A program made the translations under genes and the position numbers. From an uncultured Polaribacter sp. (GTDB lineage Bacteria; Bacteroidota; Bacteroidia; Flavobacteriales; Flavobacteriaceae), in the NCBI RefSeq assembly GCF_947500975.1, contig NZ_CANMUE010000005.1, forward strand, positions 168,748-232,747: DNA of 64,000 bases. Reading direction: 5' to 3'. Shown here piece by piece: positions 18,781 through 27,561 of this stretch. How positions within the stretch are numbered: position 1 is the first letter of the stretch; the number at the start of each line of letters is the position of its first letter. The notes under the pieces are model-generated. The model saw nothing but the letters and a program-made list of their open reading frames with translations. It did no database searches and had not been told where the DNA came from.

Positions 18781-19845
18781 CTATATTTTTCTAGTTTTAT
18801 TTATCAACCAAAAATCTGCTAAAACCAAAGCAGTTAAAGCTTCTACAATTGGTACAGCTCTTGGAACTACACAAGGGTCATGCCTACCTTTACCTGTAAT
18901 TTCGGTAATTTCATTTTCTGAGTTAATTGTTTGTTGACTACTCATTATTGTGGCAACAGGTTTAAATGCTACTCTAAAATAAATATCCATTCCATTGCTA
19001 ATACCACCTTGGACCCCACCAGATAAATTAGATTGTGTAGAGCCATCTGAGTTAAAAATATCATTATGTTCTGTGCCTTTCATTTTTGCGCCACAAAATC
19101 CACTTCCAAATTCAAAACCTTTTACTGCATTTATAGAAAGCATTGCTTTGCCTAACTCTGCATGTAATTTATTAAAAATAGGTTCACCTAAGCCAACAGG
19201 AACATTTTGCGCAACACAAGTAATAGTACCTCCAATAGTATCACCAGCTTTTCTAATTTCTTTAACTTTATCAATCATTTTTTCAGCTGAAGTTTCATCT
19301 GGGCAACGAATAATATTGCTTTCAGTTTTAGAAAAATCTAAATCTTGATACGGTTTATCTAAAAAAATATCACCCACAGAAGATGTAAACGCATTTATAT
19401 GAATGCTAGCAATTAATTGTTTTGCCAATGCACCCGCAACTACCCAATTTGCAGTTTCACGAGCAGAACTTCTTCCACCACCTCTAAAATCTCTTAAGCC
19501 ATATTTTTTATCATATGTGTAATCTGCATGTGAAGGTCTGTAGATATTAGTATTATGGTTATAATCTTTACTTTTTTGATTGGTGTTTCTAATGATAAAA
19601 CCAATAGATGTTCCTGTGGTTTTTCCTTCAAATATTCCTGAGAGAAACTCAACAGTATCCGGTTCTTTACGTTGTGTAACAATTTTAGATTGCCCTGGTT
19701 TACGCCTATCTAATTCTTGCTGAATAGCTTCAAAATCAACTTTTAAACCGGCAGGAAAGCCATCTATAACTCCTCCAATAGCAGTTCCGTGTGATTCTCC
19801 AAAAGTTGTAATTTTTAATAAATTGCCAAAAGAATTAAAAGACAT
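18781..19845 (-). CDS. aroC: Chorismate synthase
   Basis: 354 residues, full length. Motifs seen are [20 protein letters not shown] at the start, [31 protein letters not shown] and the C-terminal [17 protein letters not shown]. The enzyme uses reduced FMN to convert EPSP to chorismate, the last step of the shikimate pathway. It is alone on its strand, with a TATCTTTG -7 box at 19875-19868 placing a transcript start about 20 bases before the ATG. Confidence 0.98.
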   Translation of the reverse strand: MSFNSFGNLLKITTFGESHGTAIGGVIDGFPAGLKVDFEAIQQELDRRKPGQSKIVTQRKEPDTVEFLSGIFEGKTTGTSIGFIIRNTNQKSKDYNHNTNIYRPSHADYTYDKKYGLRDFRGGGRSSARETANWVVAGALAKQLIASIHINAFTSSVGDIFLDKPYQDLDFSKTESNIIRCPDETSAEKMIDKVKEIRKAGDTIGGTITCVAQNVPVGLGEPIFNKLHAELGKAMLSINAVKGFEFGSGFCGAKMKGTEHNDIFNSDGSTQSNLSGGVQGGISNGMDIYFRVAFKPVATIMSSQQTINSENEITEITGKGRHDPCVVPRAVPIVEALTALVLADFWLINKTRKI

Positions 19846-19867
19846 AATTAGTGTTTTTAGTAAGGTG

Positions 19868-19875
19868 CAAAGATA
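19868..19875 (-). promoter_or_regulatory. aroC promoter -7 box
   Basis: On the minus strand the box reads TATCTTTG, matching TAnnTTTG, 22 bases before the aroC ATG at 19845. Confidence 0.65.
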
Positions 19876-20042
19876 CTAAAGTATCAATAATAAAACTTAT
19901 TCTTTATGTGTTTTGATGATTTCTATTGATGTTGTAAAATTAATAATTGCTGATTATTAAACTAATAACATAAAAAAACAACGATATTCAAAAAATATAA
20001 AAAATAATTAAAGATTTATTTCTGAAAATTAAAAAAGGGTTT

Positions 20043-20075
20043 TATATTTGCACCCGCAATCAGAGAATATCTGAT
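20043..20075 (+). promoter_or_regulatory. tRNA-Ser promoter and leader hairpin
   Basis: TATATTTG at 20043-20050 matches TAnnTTTG. The presumed start lies in CACCCGC. The leader forms ATCAG (20059-20063) with CTGAT (20071-20075) before the tRNA at 20089. Confidence 0.75.
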
Positions 20076-20088
20076 GAGACTTAATTCT

Positions 20089-20173
20089 GGAGAAATGGCA
20101 GAGTGGTCGAATGCGGCAGTCTTGAAAACTGTTGACTGTAACAGGTCCGGGGGTTCGAATCCCTCTTTCTCCG
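20089..20173 (+). tRNA. tRNA-Ser(UGA)
   Basis: 85 bases, class II with a long variable arm. Acceptor GGAGAAA pairs with TTTCTCC, discriminator G. Anticodon loop CTTGAAA gives TGA. A strong terminator follows immediately. Confidence 0.96.
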
Positions 20174-20176
20174 CAA

Positions 20177-20205
20177 AACCTCACAATTTATTGTGAGGTT
20201 TTTTT
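20177..20205 (+). terminator. tRNA-Ser terminator
   Basis: AACCTCACAA (20177-20186) and TTGTGAGGTT (20191-20200) form a perfect 10-bp stem with loop TTTA, followed by a T run. Confidence 0.95.
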
Positions 20206-20219
20206 ATTACCTTTATTTT

Positions 20220-20822
20220 ATGGATTTATTTTCTACAGAAAAAATAAAAAACATTTTGCCTTTTGATGGAATAACTAATTACCATGGTGTTATTTTAAAT
20301 AAGAATCAAAACAAATTTTATTATCAAATATTATTAGATAGTATAAATTGGAAAAATGATGAAGCAATTATTTTTGGTAAGAAAATAATTACTAAACGAA
20401 AAGTAGCTTGGTATGGAGAATCTGACTATTCATATACATATTCTAAAGTTACAAAAACTGCTAACATTTTTACAAAAGAGTTGTTAGAGCTAAAGAAAAT
20501 AGTAGAGCAAGAGTGTGGTGAAACCTTTAATTCTTGTTTATTAAATTTATATCATTCTGGTGATGAAGGAATGGCATATCATTCAGATGGTGAGAAGATG
20601 TTAAAAAAAAACGGGGCAATAGCCTCTTTATCTTTAGGTGCAGAACGCAAGTTTTCTTTTAAACATAAAGTAAATAAGCAACGAGTAGATATTGTATTAG
20701 AAAGGGGAAGTTTGTTGGTAATGAAAAAAGGGACACAAACAAATTGGCTTCATAGATTACCAACTACTAAAAAAGTAAGTTCTCCAAGAATTAATTTAAC
20801 TTTTAGAACAATTGAATTGTAA
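20220..20822 (+). CDS. AlkB-like 2-oxoglutarate/Fe(II) dioxygenase
   Basis: 200 residues from ATG 20220. An in-frame start at 20193 would lie within the tRNA-Ser terminator and is rejected. Iron ligands are visible as H121-x-D123 in AYHSDGE and H178 in WLHRLP. The 2-oxoglutarate-binding arginines are R190 and R196 (SPRINLTFR). The protein matches AlkB/ALKBH2-3-type enzymes that remove methyl groups from alkylated bases in DNA or RNA by oxidation. It is a single gene, with only 5 bases to the convergent LytTR gene. Confidence 0.9.
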   Translation: MDLFSTEKIKNILPFDGITNYHGVILNKNQNKFYYQILLDSINWKNDEAIIFGKKIITKRKVAWYGESDYSYTYSKVTKTANIFTKELLELKKIVEQECGETFNSCLLNLYHSGDEGMAYHSDGEKMLKKNGAIASLSLGAERKFSFKHKVNKQRVDIVLERGSLLVMKKGTQTNWLHRLPTTKKVSSPRINLTFRTIEL

Positions 20823-20827
20823 TTTTT

Positions 20828-21535
20828 TTAATTTTCAATTCTTTTTATAAAATCGTCTCTGTAGTTTAACCCAATAGGTATCCAATTGTCATCAATTATA
20901 ATTCTATTTCTTTGAACTGAATAGATGTGTTTTAAAGAAACTATATATGATTTATGAACACGAATAAAGTTTGTTTTGCCTAATTTTTCTTCAAAATTTT
21001 TAAGGCTGCTTAAAGTTAAAATAGGTTTTTCTTTATGAGTATGAATTTTAATATAATCCTTTAAAGACTCTATATATTTTATATCTGATAAGTTAATTTT
21101 TAAATTTTCATACTCAGATTTTACAAAAATAAACTCTTCTAAAGTTTCTTTTTTTAAGATAAGAGGTTCATCTTCTTTTTTTAGTTTTAATAAATTTTGT
21201 GCTCTAGTTGAAGCTTTTAAAAATCGATGAAAAGGTATTGGTTTTACAAGGTAATCTATTGCATTTAAATTAAAACCTTCAACGGCATAATGTGAGTATG
21301 CAGTTGTAAAAATAAACATTGGTTTAATTTCTAATGATTTAATAAAATCGATTCCTGAAAAATCTGGCATTTCTATATCAGTAAAAATTAAATCAACTTT
21401 TTGTTCTTGTAGAATTGCTGTTGCTTCAAAACCATTAGAGCAGCTTGCAATCAATTCTAAAAAAGGAATTTTAGATATAAAATCTTCTAATAACTCTAAA
21501 GCTAGAGGCTCATCATCAATAATTATACATTTCAT
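20828..21535 (-). CDS. LytTR-family response regulator
   Basis: 235 residues. The receiver domain (1-120) has the acidic pair D7/D8, phosphoacceptor D53 in FTDIEMP, T at TTAYS and K in YLVKPI. The C-terminal LytTR DNA-binding domain (about 135-235) shows KYIESLKDYIKIHT and FIRVHKSYIVSL. It should act with the LytS-like kinase directly upstream, 3 bases away. Bacteroidota LytTR pairs often control envelope or efflux genes; the target here is unknown. Confidence 0.93.
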   Translation of the reverse strand: MKCIIIDDEPLALELLEDFISKIPFLELIASCSNGFEATAILQEQKVDLIFTDIEMPDFSGIDFIKSLEIKPMFIFTTAYSHYAVEGFNLNAIDYLVKPIPFHRFLKASTRAQNLLKLKKEDEPLILKKETLEEFIFVKSEYENLKINLSDIKYIESLKDYIKIHTHKEKPILTLSSLKNFEEKLGKTNFIRVHKSYIVSLKHIYSVQRNRIIIDDNWIPIGLNYRDDFIKRIEN

Positions 21536-21538
21536 ACG

Positions 21539-22573
21539 TTAACTTTTTAATTTGATTTTTAAATTTACTTCAAAGGCCTCTTTAGTATTTTTAATTTCTA
21601 ATGTATGGGTGTTTGGGTATAATAAATTCAATCTATTTTTGATGTTTTCTAAACCTATACCTGAATTTTTATTGGTTGAATTTTGTAAAGAAGATAGGTT
21701 GTAAACTTTTAGCTCTAATTCATTGTTATTTATAGAAATAACAACCCTAATATCAGTTTTCCCTCTATAATCTGTTCCATATTTAAAAGCATTTTCTATA
21801 AATGAAATAAGAAGTAAAGGCTCTATTTTATAGTTTAAATTACCATGAATATTTATTTTTACACCACTGGAGTCTTTTAATCTTAATAATTGTAAAGAGA
21901 TGTAGTTTTTTATGTAGTCTATTTCTTTTTCTAAGGATATAAATTCTTCTTTGGCTTCATAAATCATATATCTCATTAATTCTGAAAGTGTAACAATAGC
22001 TACTGTTGTGTTATCAGATTTTTTATTTGCTAAAGAATAAATACTGTTAAGTGTGTTAAATAAAAAATGAGGATTCAATTGTGCTTTTAAAAAAGATAAT
22101 TCAGAATTTATTTTTTGAGTAGCCACTAGTGTTCTTTCTTTTTCAGATTTATACCATTCAGAAACAAGTTTTATACAAGTACTTAAAGCATAAAATAAAA
22201 GGAGTAAAATTGGTGGTCTTAAATTTGTTCGTATTTTTCTGGGTCTGTGAAAATCATTATTAAATTCGTTGTCAAAAAAGGGAGGCTTTATTTGACTTTT
22301 TAATATAGGGTCTTCTATCAAAAATATAAATAGTATTAATACTATAGAAATAAAAACATATAAACCAATTTTTTTATTAAGTAGAAAATTAGGTATTAAT
22401 ACCGCATAGTTTAAATAAAAAACAGCTATAAAAATGATGTTTAAGCAGTAAAATTCATTTGGTATTTTACTAAACCTAGAATAAGATTGAATAGCTGTAA
22501 TAATAATAAAGAAAACCCATAAAAGACTATGGATAATTATATAAGTATTTATTTTTTTTAAAATAGGTTTCAA
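21539..22573 (-). CDS. LytS/YehU-type sensor histidine kinase
   Basis: 344 residues with four transmembrane segments (about 11-30, 41-62, 70-88, 120-136), no long extracellular sensor loop, then a His_kinase domain with LKAQLNPHFLFNTLNSIYS (phosphoacceptor His169) and an ATPase domain with LLLISFIENAFKYG and GIGLENIKNRL. The start is TTG at 22573; a TAATTTTG box at 22598-22591 on the same strand supports it. It forms a two-gene unit with the LytTR regulator. Confidence 0.93.
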   Translation of the reverse strand: MKPILKKINTYIIIHSLLWVFFIIITAIQSYSRFSKIPNEFYCLNIIFIAVFYLNYAVLIPNFLLNKKIGLYVFISIVLILFIFLIEDPILKSQIKPPFFDNEFNNDFHRPRKIRTNLRPPILLLLFYALSTCIKLVSEWYKSEKERTLVATQKINSELSFLKAQLNPHFLFNTLNSIYSLANKKSDNTTVAIVTLSELMRYMIYEAKEEFISLEKEIDYIKNYISLQLLRLKDSSGVKINIHGNLNYKIEPLLLISFIENAFKYGTDYRGKTDIRVVISINNNELELKVYNLSSLQNSTNKNSGIGLENIKNRLNLLYPNTHTLEIKNTKEAFEVNLKIKLKS

Positions 22574-22590
22574 TTTATTGCTTTAAAGTG

Positions 22591-22598
22591 CAAAATTA
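22591..22598 (-). promoter_or_regulatory. Promoter -7 box of the LytS/LytTR operon
   Basis: The minus strand reads TAATTTTG, matching TAnnTTTG, 17 bases before the TTG start at 22573. Confidence 0.6.
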
Positions 22599-22645
22599 GA
22601 GAGTAAGATTCTTAAAATTCTCCCAAGAAACTGTTGTTTTTATCA

Positions 22646-22699
22646 CAAAAAAAAGATTAAAAATTAAACTACTTTTTTAGTAGTTTAATTTTTAATCTT
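22646..22699 (-). terminator. Terminator of the kelch lipoprotein gene
   Basis: A perfect 20-bp inverted repeat (22653-22672 with 22680-22699) encloses a 7-base loop. On the minus strand it is followed by eight Ts, so it ends the transcript of the gene whose stop is at 22733. Confidence 0.93.
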
Positions 22700-22732
22700 A
22701 AAACGTGTAATCTAATTAAAGTTTAAAGATGG

Positions 22733-23758
22733 TTAATCATCATCATTTTCATATTCGTCTGGTCTAAATTCCCATACATCATCAAAATAATAACTACCAC
22801 TTCTACCCATTAAAACAAAAGCTTTATCATCAAAAACAAATGCAGAAGCATTTTGTCTTGCAGAACCTTCAAATTCAGGTAACTCATCCCAAGTATCAGT
22901 TGATGGATCATAAGACCAAGTTTCTGTAGTTATTGAACCAGAAATACCAGTAGTTACATATCCCATTCCATTTAAAGAAAATCCAACTCCACTACTTAAT
23001 AATATTTCGTAATCATTATCATCATCGTCATCATCATCTAAATCAGTTAATCTTGTCCAAGTTGTTCCGTTAAAAGAATAGAAATCTTCTTCATAAGCTC
23101 CATTGTGTATTCCTAAACCAATATATGCAACATCATTAATTTTAAAAACAGATGCGTTTTGACGTTTTTCTCCTCCAAAACCTACTGACTGTTCCCAAGA
23201 ATCTGTAGCAACATTATATTTCCAAAAATCTTTTTGTTCACTACCATCATAACCTGTACCAATGTAACCGTCATTACCTAAAGAAAAACCAATGGCACCG
23301 TATCTAGCAGTTCCACCAAAATCTGCTTTTTGTGTCCATGAATCTGAGGTTGGGTCATATTCCCAGAAATCATTAAGTTCATTATCCCCATCATAACCAG
23401 TACCTAAATATCCTTTATCATTGATTGAAAAACCTACAGCACCACTTCTTGGAGTTCCTGGAAAATCTGCTTTTCTAACCCAATAATCACCTTCTGAATT
23501 ATACTCCCAAGTATCCGCTAAATAATCGTCTCCATCATAACCAGTAACTAAATATCCTTTTGTACCAATTGTAAAACTTACAGAATTAGCTCTTGAATTT
23601 CCATCAAAAGTTGAACTTTCAACCCAGTTTCCATACTCCTCCTCCTCATCATCGTCGCTACCACAACTTATTGCTAATAAGGATAATAATGTAGCAAAAA
23701 ATAGAACGCTACTTTTTTGTAATAAATTTGTTTTTCTCATTATGTTTAATTTTTTCAT
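22733..23758 (-). CDS. Kelch-repeat surface lipoprotein
   Basis: 341 residues (335 if the internal ATG at 23740 is used; the choice is unclear). The signal peptide ends in a lipobox-like LLSLLAISCGSDDDEEEE; acidic residues after the cysteine resemble surface-export signals of Bacteroidota lipoproteins. Six kelch-type repeats follow, about 45-50 residues each, with the pattern R-x-GA-x-GF...GYxGTGYDG...DFWEYD...DSWTQKADF. They would close a six-blade beta-propeller. Blade 5 is interrupted by a poly-Asp run (DLDDDDDDDND). The role is likely binding of a ligand or protein at the cell surface. It is a single gene with its own terminator. Confidence 0.85.
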   Translation of the reverse strand: MKKLNIMRKTNLLQKSSVLFFATLLSLLAISCGSDDDEEEEYGNWVESSTFDGNSRANSVSFTIGTKGYLVTGYDGDDYLADTWEYNSEGDYWVRKADFPGTPRSGAVGFSINDKGYLGTGYDGDNELNDFWEYDPTSDSWTQKADFGGTARYGAIGFSLGNDGYIGTGYDGSEQKDFWKYNVATDSWEQSVGFGGEKRQNASVFKINDVAYIGLGIHNGAYEEDFYSFNGTTWTRLTDLDDDDDDDNDYEILLSSGVGFSLNGMGYVTTGISGSITTETWSYDPSTDTWDELPEFEGSARQNASAFVFDDKAFVLMGRSGSYYFDDVWEFRPDEYENDDD

Positions 23759-23967
23759 TTTCTTAAATTATGCAGCAAACCTAAAAGCTATTTAATTTAA
23801 AATAGTATGAAATAGACAAACAGTTGTATTTTATAGATAACCATGTAAATCAAATGTTAATTTTCTTAAAAGTTGTTAAATGTAGAGTTTAGAGGTGTTT
23901 TGTTGTCATAAGTCTATAAAAAAGTGTTGTTTATATATTTTATGATTTCTTATGATATTTAGCCTAA

Positions 23968-23975
23968 TATTTTTG
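23968..23975 (+). promoter_or_regulatory. Promoter -7 box of the DUF4270 gene
   Basis: TATTTTTG matches TAnnTTTG and ends only 14 bases before the ATG at 23990, implying a leader of about 11 bases. Confidence 0.6.
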
Positions 23976-23989
23976 CTTTAAAAAGTAAA

Positions 23990-25315
23990 ATGAGATATTT
24001 TATAATTGGGGTTTTTAGTTTGATATTTGTTGCATCTTGCACTACAACAGATACAATTTATGAGGTAGGAAGTGACTTTATAGATAATAATGTTCAGGTA
24101 AGAGTTATAGATACTTTTTCGGTAAAAACAGGTACTTTTAAATTAGACTCCTTAATAACATCTGGTAAAAACAGAATTTTACTAGGAAATGTAAGCGATG
24201 AAAATTTAGGAAATTTATCAGCAAAATCGTATTTAGAACTTGTAACTTCTACTTTTTCTATTGATGAAGATGCTATTTACGATTCTATAGGAATGGTTTT
24301 GAATTATGATACTTACTATTATGGTGATACTACTAAAACCCAAACTTATAAATTACATAGAATAACCGAAACTTTTGAACCAGAAGAGGGGGCATATTTT
24401 TATAATACTTCATCATTAGATTATGATGAAACTAATGTTTTAGGACAAATTTCATTTACACCAAAACCAAATAAATCAACAGATTCTCTTTTTATTAAAA
24501 TGGATGATGCTTTAGGTGAAGAAATTTTTAATAAAATTGTAGATAATGATATTAATAATACAGATGATTTTTTACAATATTTTAAAGGATTAGCAATTGT
24601 ACCAAATACAGTTGAAAATAGTCATGTTTTAGGCTTTAATGCTTTAACAACAGAAGATACAGATGGTAACTCTAGTATGCGTTTGTATTACACCATTAAG
24701 GATGATGATAATGAAGATAATAGTTATTATGTAGATTTTGTAATATCTAGCTCTACACAACAATTTAATGAAATAGAAGTAGATTTATCTAGTACTAGTT
24801 TAGGTGATTTTGTAGATAATGAAGAAATTAAATTAAGTTCTGAAACTGATGATTTAATTTTTACACAAGCAGGATCAGGAATTACAGCAAGAATAGAAAT
24901 ATCATCAATTAAAAAACTTTTAGAAATTTCTGAAAATGCTACTACTATGAGTGCCGAGTTAACATTTAGTCCTTTAAGTAATAGTTATAATGATGATAAC
25001 CCTTTGCCAGAAAATTTAGCTGTTTATATAGTAGATCATAAAAATAGAATAATACGCCAATTATTGGATGTAAACAACACCAATGTTGTTTATGCTATTT
25101 TAAATGATGAACAAGATGAATTTGGTGCAAATACTTATTATAGTGTCGATTTAAGTGGGTTTGTTGAAGAGATTTTACAATCAGAAATAGACTTAAATTA
25201 TGCTTTAATGATTCAATATGAGGACTTTTCTGATAACGTAAATAATATAGTTATAGAGCAGAATACGAATACAAATAAAGAAGTAAAATTATCAGTAAAA
25301 TATTTAAATTATTAA
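23990..25315 (+). CDS. DUF4270 family lipoprotein
   Basis: 441 residues. A lipoprotein signal (FSLIFVASC, Cys17) is followed by TIYEVGSDFIDNNVQVRVIDTFSV and the serine/threonine- and asparagine-rich beta-strand pattern of DUF4270. These are secreted, membrane-anchored proteins found widely in Bacteroidota, without a settled function. It is followed after one base by an outer-membrane barrel gene, so the two products probably work together in the outer membrane. A -7 box lies just upstream of the start. Confidence 0.85.
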   Translation: MRYFIIGVFSLIFVASCTTTDTIYEVGSDFIDNNVQVRVIDTFSVKTGTFKLDSLITSGKNRILLGNVSDENLGNLSAKSYLELVTSTFSIDEDAIYDSIGMVLNYDTYYYGDTTKTQTYKLHRITETFEPEEGAYFYNTSSLDYDETNVLGQISFTPKPNKSTDSLFIKMDDALGEEIFNKIVDNDINNTDDFLQYFKGLAIVPNTVENSHVLGFNALTTEDTDGNSSMRLYYTIKDDDNEDNSYYVDFVISSSTQQFNEIEVDLSSTSLGDFVDNEEIKLSSETDDLIFTQAGSGITARIEISSIKKLLEISENATTMSAELTFSPLSNSYNDDNPLPENLAVYIVDHKNRIIRQLLDVNNTNVVYAILNDEQDEFGANTYYSVDLSGFVEEILQSEIDLNYALMIQYEDFSDNVNNIVIEQNTNTNKEVKLSVKYLNY

Positions 25316-25316
25316 T

Positions 25317-26561
25317 ATGAAAAAAGAAATATTATTATTGTTATTAGTAGTTTTTGCTAATGTTTTATATAGCCAAAATAATGCTAATACGCCTTATTCT
25401 TTATTTGGTTTGGGTGTAGAAAATAAAACGGCAACAGGTGGTTTGTCTGGATTAGGAAATACAGGTATTGCACAAACAAATCCTTTTGAGATAAATTTAT
25501 TTAATCCAGCAAGTTTAGGTAATATTTTACAAAAATCTTTTTTATATGAGTTTGGTTTAAATGGTGTTGTTTCACATTTAAAAACAAACAATACAAGTTC
25601 AACCAGTAATAATGCTAATTTTTCTCATGTTGTAATTGCATTTCCAATTGCCAAAAATTGGGGCATGAGTACTGGTCTTTTACCTTATACTAAAACGGGT
25701 TATAATATAGATATAGAAAACCCTATTGAAGGCTCTACAGATACTTACTTAACAAGAATAACTGGTATAGGTGGTTTAAATAAATTTTATATAGCAACAG
25801 GTTATAAACCATTAAAAAACTTATCTTTTGGTTTAGATTTATCTTTTCTTTTTGGATCAATTGAAGAAGAAAGTCAAATTTATTCGGAATCTTTTGTATC
25901 AATAAGTGATCAAAATTATTATAGCGGTGTAAAATTAAAGACCGGTTTTCAATATAAACTACCAAAAATTAAAACTGTAGAAACCATAATTGGTGGTACT
26001 TTTGAGTTGCCTTCATCTTTAAGCGGAAAACAAACGAGAAGTTCTTATAAAACAACATCTGGTGGTGCATATATTGCTATAGAAGATGAGGTTGAAAATG
26101 ATTTAGAAAATTTTGAACTTCCGGTTTCTTACGGTTTTGGAATTACCTCTATTATAGATAAAAAGTTTTCAACCAGTATAGATTATCGTAAACTGTTATG
26201 GAATGACACTAGTCAAGATAAAAATAATGAAAGTTATGTAGATCAATCTATTTATGCATTTGGGTTAGAATATAAGCCAACAAAAAATAAATATACTTAT
26301 GCATCAAATATAAAATACAGATTTGGTTTAAACTACAATACTGGTTTTTTAAAGATTTCTAATAAACAAATAGATAGTTATTTTGTGTCTTTTGGGTTAG
26401 GGTTGCCTATGAAGAAATACAGTAATGATAATTTTAATATTTCGTACTCTTATGGTAAAGAAGGTACTTTAGAAAATAATTTAATTCAAGAAAGTTTTCA
26501 TAAGATTACCTTAAACTTAAACTTTGTAGGTAGTTGGTTTAATAAAAAGAAAATAGATTAA
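25317..26561 (+). CDS. Outer-membrane beta-barrel protein, partner of DUF4270
   Basis: 414 residues. A signal peptide (MKKEILLLLLVVFANVLYSQ) precedes NTPYSLFGLGVENKTATGGLSG, typical of flavobacterial FadL/OmpP1-like barrels whose start resembles SxxGLG...MGG. Alternating hydrophobic strands fill the rest (for example FYIATGYKPLKNLSFGLDLS) and the last strand reads ITLNLNFVGSWF. It begins one base after the DUF4270 stop, indicating co-translation. Likely a channel or scaffold in the outer membrane; substrate unknown. Confidence 0.75.
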   Translation: MKKEILLLLLVVFANVLYSQNNANTPYSLFGLGVENKTATGGLSGLGNTGIAQTNPFEINLFNPASLGNILQKSFLYEFGLNGVVSHLKTNNTSSTSNNANFSHVVIAFPIAKNWGMSTGLLPYTKTGYNIDIENPIEGSTDTYLTRITGIGGLNKFYIATGYKPLKNLSFGLDLSFLFGSIEEESQIYSESFVSISDQNYYSGVKLKTGFQYKLPKIKTVETIIGGTFELPSSLSGKQTRSSYKTTSGGAYIAIEDEVENDLENFELPVSYGFGITSIIDKKFSTSIDYRKLLWNDTSQDKNNESYVDQSIYAFGLEYKPTKNKYTYASNIKYRFGLNYNTGFLKISNKQIDSYFVSFGLGLPMKKYSNDNFNISYSYGKEGTLENNLIQESFHKITLNLNFVGSWFNKKKID

Positions 26562-26582
26562 ATAAATTAATAATCTTATACT

Positions 26583-26590
26583 TACTTTTG
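26583..26590 (+). promoter_or_regulatory. Promoter -7 box of the pseudouridine synthase gene
   Basis: TACTTTTG matches TAnnTTTG and lies 16 bases before the TTG start at 26607. Confidence 0.6.
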
Positions 26591-26606
26591 TTGAAAATAT
26601 TTTTCT

Positions 26607-27500
26607 TTGGATAATACAAATCAACAATCTATAAACCTTAATAAGTATATAAGTTCTTCCGGAATTTGTTCTCGTAGAGAAGCAGAAAAATTTATTAAAG
26701 AGGGTAGGGTTTCAATTAATGGAAAACCCACACAGTTAGGAAATAGAGTTGGTAAAAAAGATATAGTAAAGTTAGATGGTCGTATAGTAATTCCTAAAAA
26801 TAATACTTTATACATTGCGTTAAATAAACCCGTTGGTATTGTTTCTACTACTGATGAGAGAGAACCAAATAATATAGTACAGCACATAAATTATCCTGAG
26901 AGATTATTTCCAATAGGACGTTTAGATAAACCATCCGAAGGGTTAATTTTTTTAACGAATGATGGAGATATTGTAAATAAAATTTTAAGAGCAGGCAACA
27001 ATCATGAAAAAGAGTATTTTGTATCTGTTAACAAGTCAATTACCGAAGATTTTATTGAAAAAATGGGGAATGGGATTCCAATTTTAGGAACCATAACTCA
27101 AAAATGTAAAGTTGATAAAGTAAGTGATAAAATTTTTAAAATTATTTTAACGCAAGGTTTAAATAGGCAAATTCGTAGAATGTGTGAGTATTTAGGTTTT
27201 GAAGTTACAAAGTTAAAACGCACTAGAATTATGAATGTAGAATTAGGATATCTACAAACTGGTGATTGGCGCGAATTAACTGAAGATGAAATGAAAGAGA
27301 TTAACTCTATGATTTCAACATCATCAAAAACTGAAGAAGCGTCTACAATTAAAGAAAAACCCAAAAAGCAAGTTACTAAGAAAAAGTTGGCTCCTTCAAA
27401 AAACGATTTTAATAAAAAAAGTGCAGCTTTTAGAAAATCATCATCAAAAAACAAAAAGAAGAGTATTGGTTTTTCATCAAAAAAGAAAAGAAGGTTTTAG
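26607..27500 (+). CDS. 23S rRNA pseudouridine synthase, RsuA/RluB/RluF family
   Basis: 297 residues. An N-terminal S4 RNA-binding domain ([20 protein letters not shown], about 10-55) precedes the catalytic domain with [18 protein letters not shown], whose Asp is the nucleophile. The ending [17 protein letters not shown] is family-specific. The order of motifs is closest to RluF. The enzyme isomerises a uridine in 23S rRNA. The C-terminus carries a lysine/serine-rich tail of about 60 residues (from about 240 on), a common extension in flavobacteria. Start is TTG at 26607, backed by a -7 box. Confidence 0.92.
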   Translation: MDNTNQQSINLNKYISSSGICSRREAEKFIKEGRVSINGKPTQLGNRVGKKDIVKLDGRIVIPKNNTLYIALNKPVGIVSTTDEREPNNIVQHINYPERLFPIGRLDKPSEGLIFLTNDGDIVNKILRAGNNHEKEYFVSVNKSITEDFIEKMGNGIPILGTITQKCKVDKVSDKIFKIILTQGLNRQIRRMCEYLGFEVTKLKRTRIMNVELGYLQTGDWRELTEDEMKEINSMISTSSKTEEASTIKEKPKKQVTKKKLAPSKNDFNKKSAAFRKSSSKNKKKSIGFSSKKKRRF

Positions 27501-27547
27501 TAAAATCATTTAAGAATCTTTTAGTTTTTAACTTCTTACAATAATAG

Positions 27548-27555
27548 TATCTTTG
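27548..27555 (+). promoter_or_regulatory. tgt promoter -7 box touching the start codon
   Basis: TATCTTTG matches TAnnTTTG perfectly. Only six bases separate it from the ATG at 27562, predicting a leader of about three bases. Confidence 0.65.
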
Positions 27556-27561
27556 ACCCCA

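Noticed and set aside
27553..27561. TTG start three codons upstream of tgt
   Set aside because: It is part of the TATCTTTG promoter box; the ATG at 27562 gives the family length.
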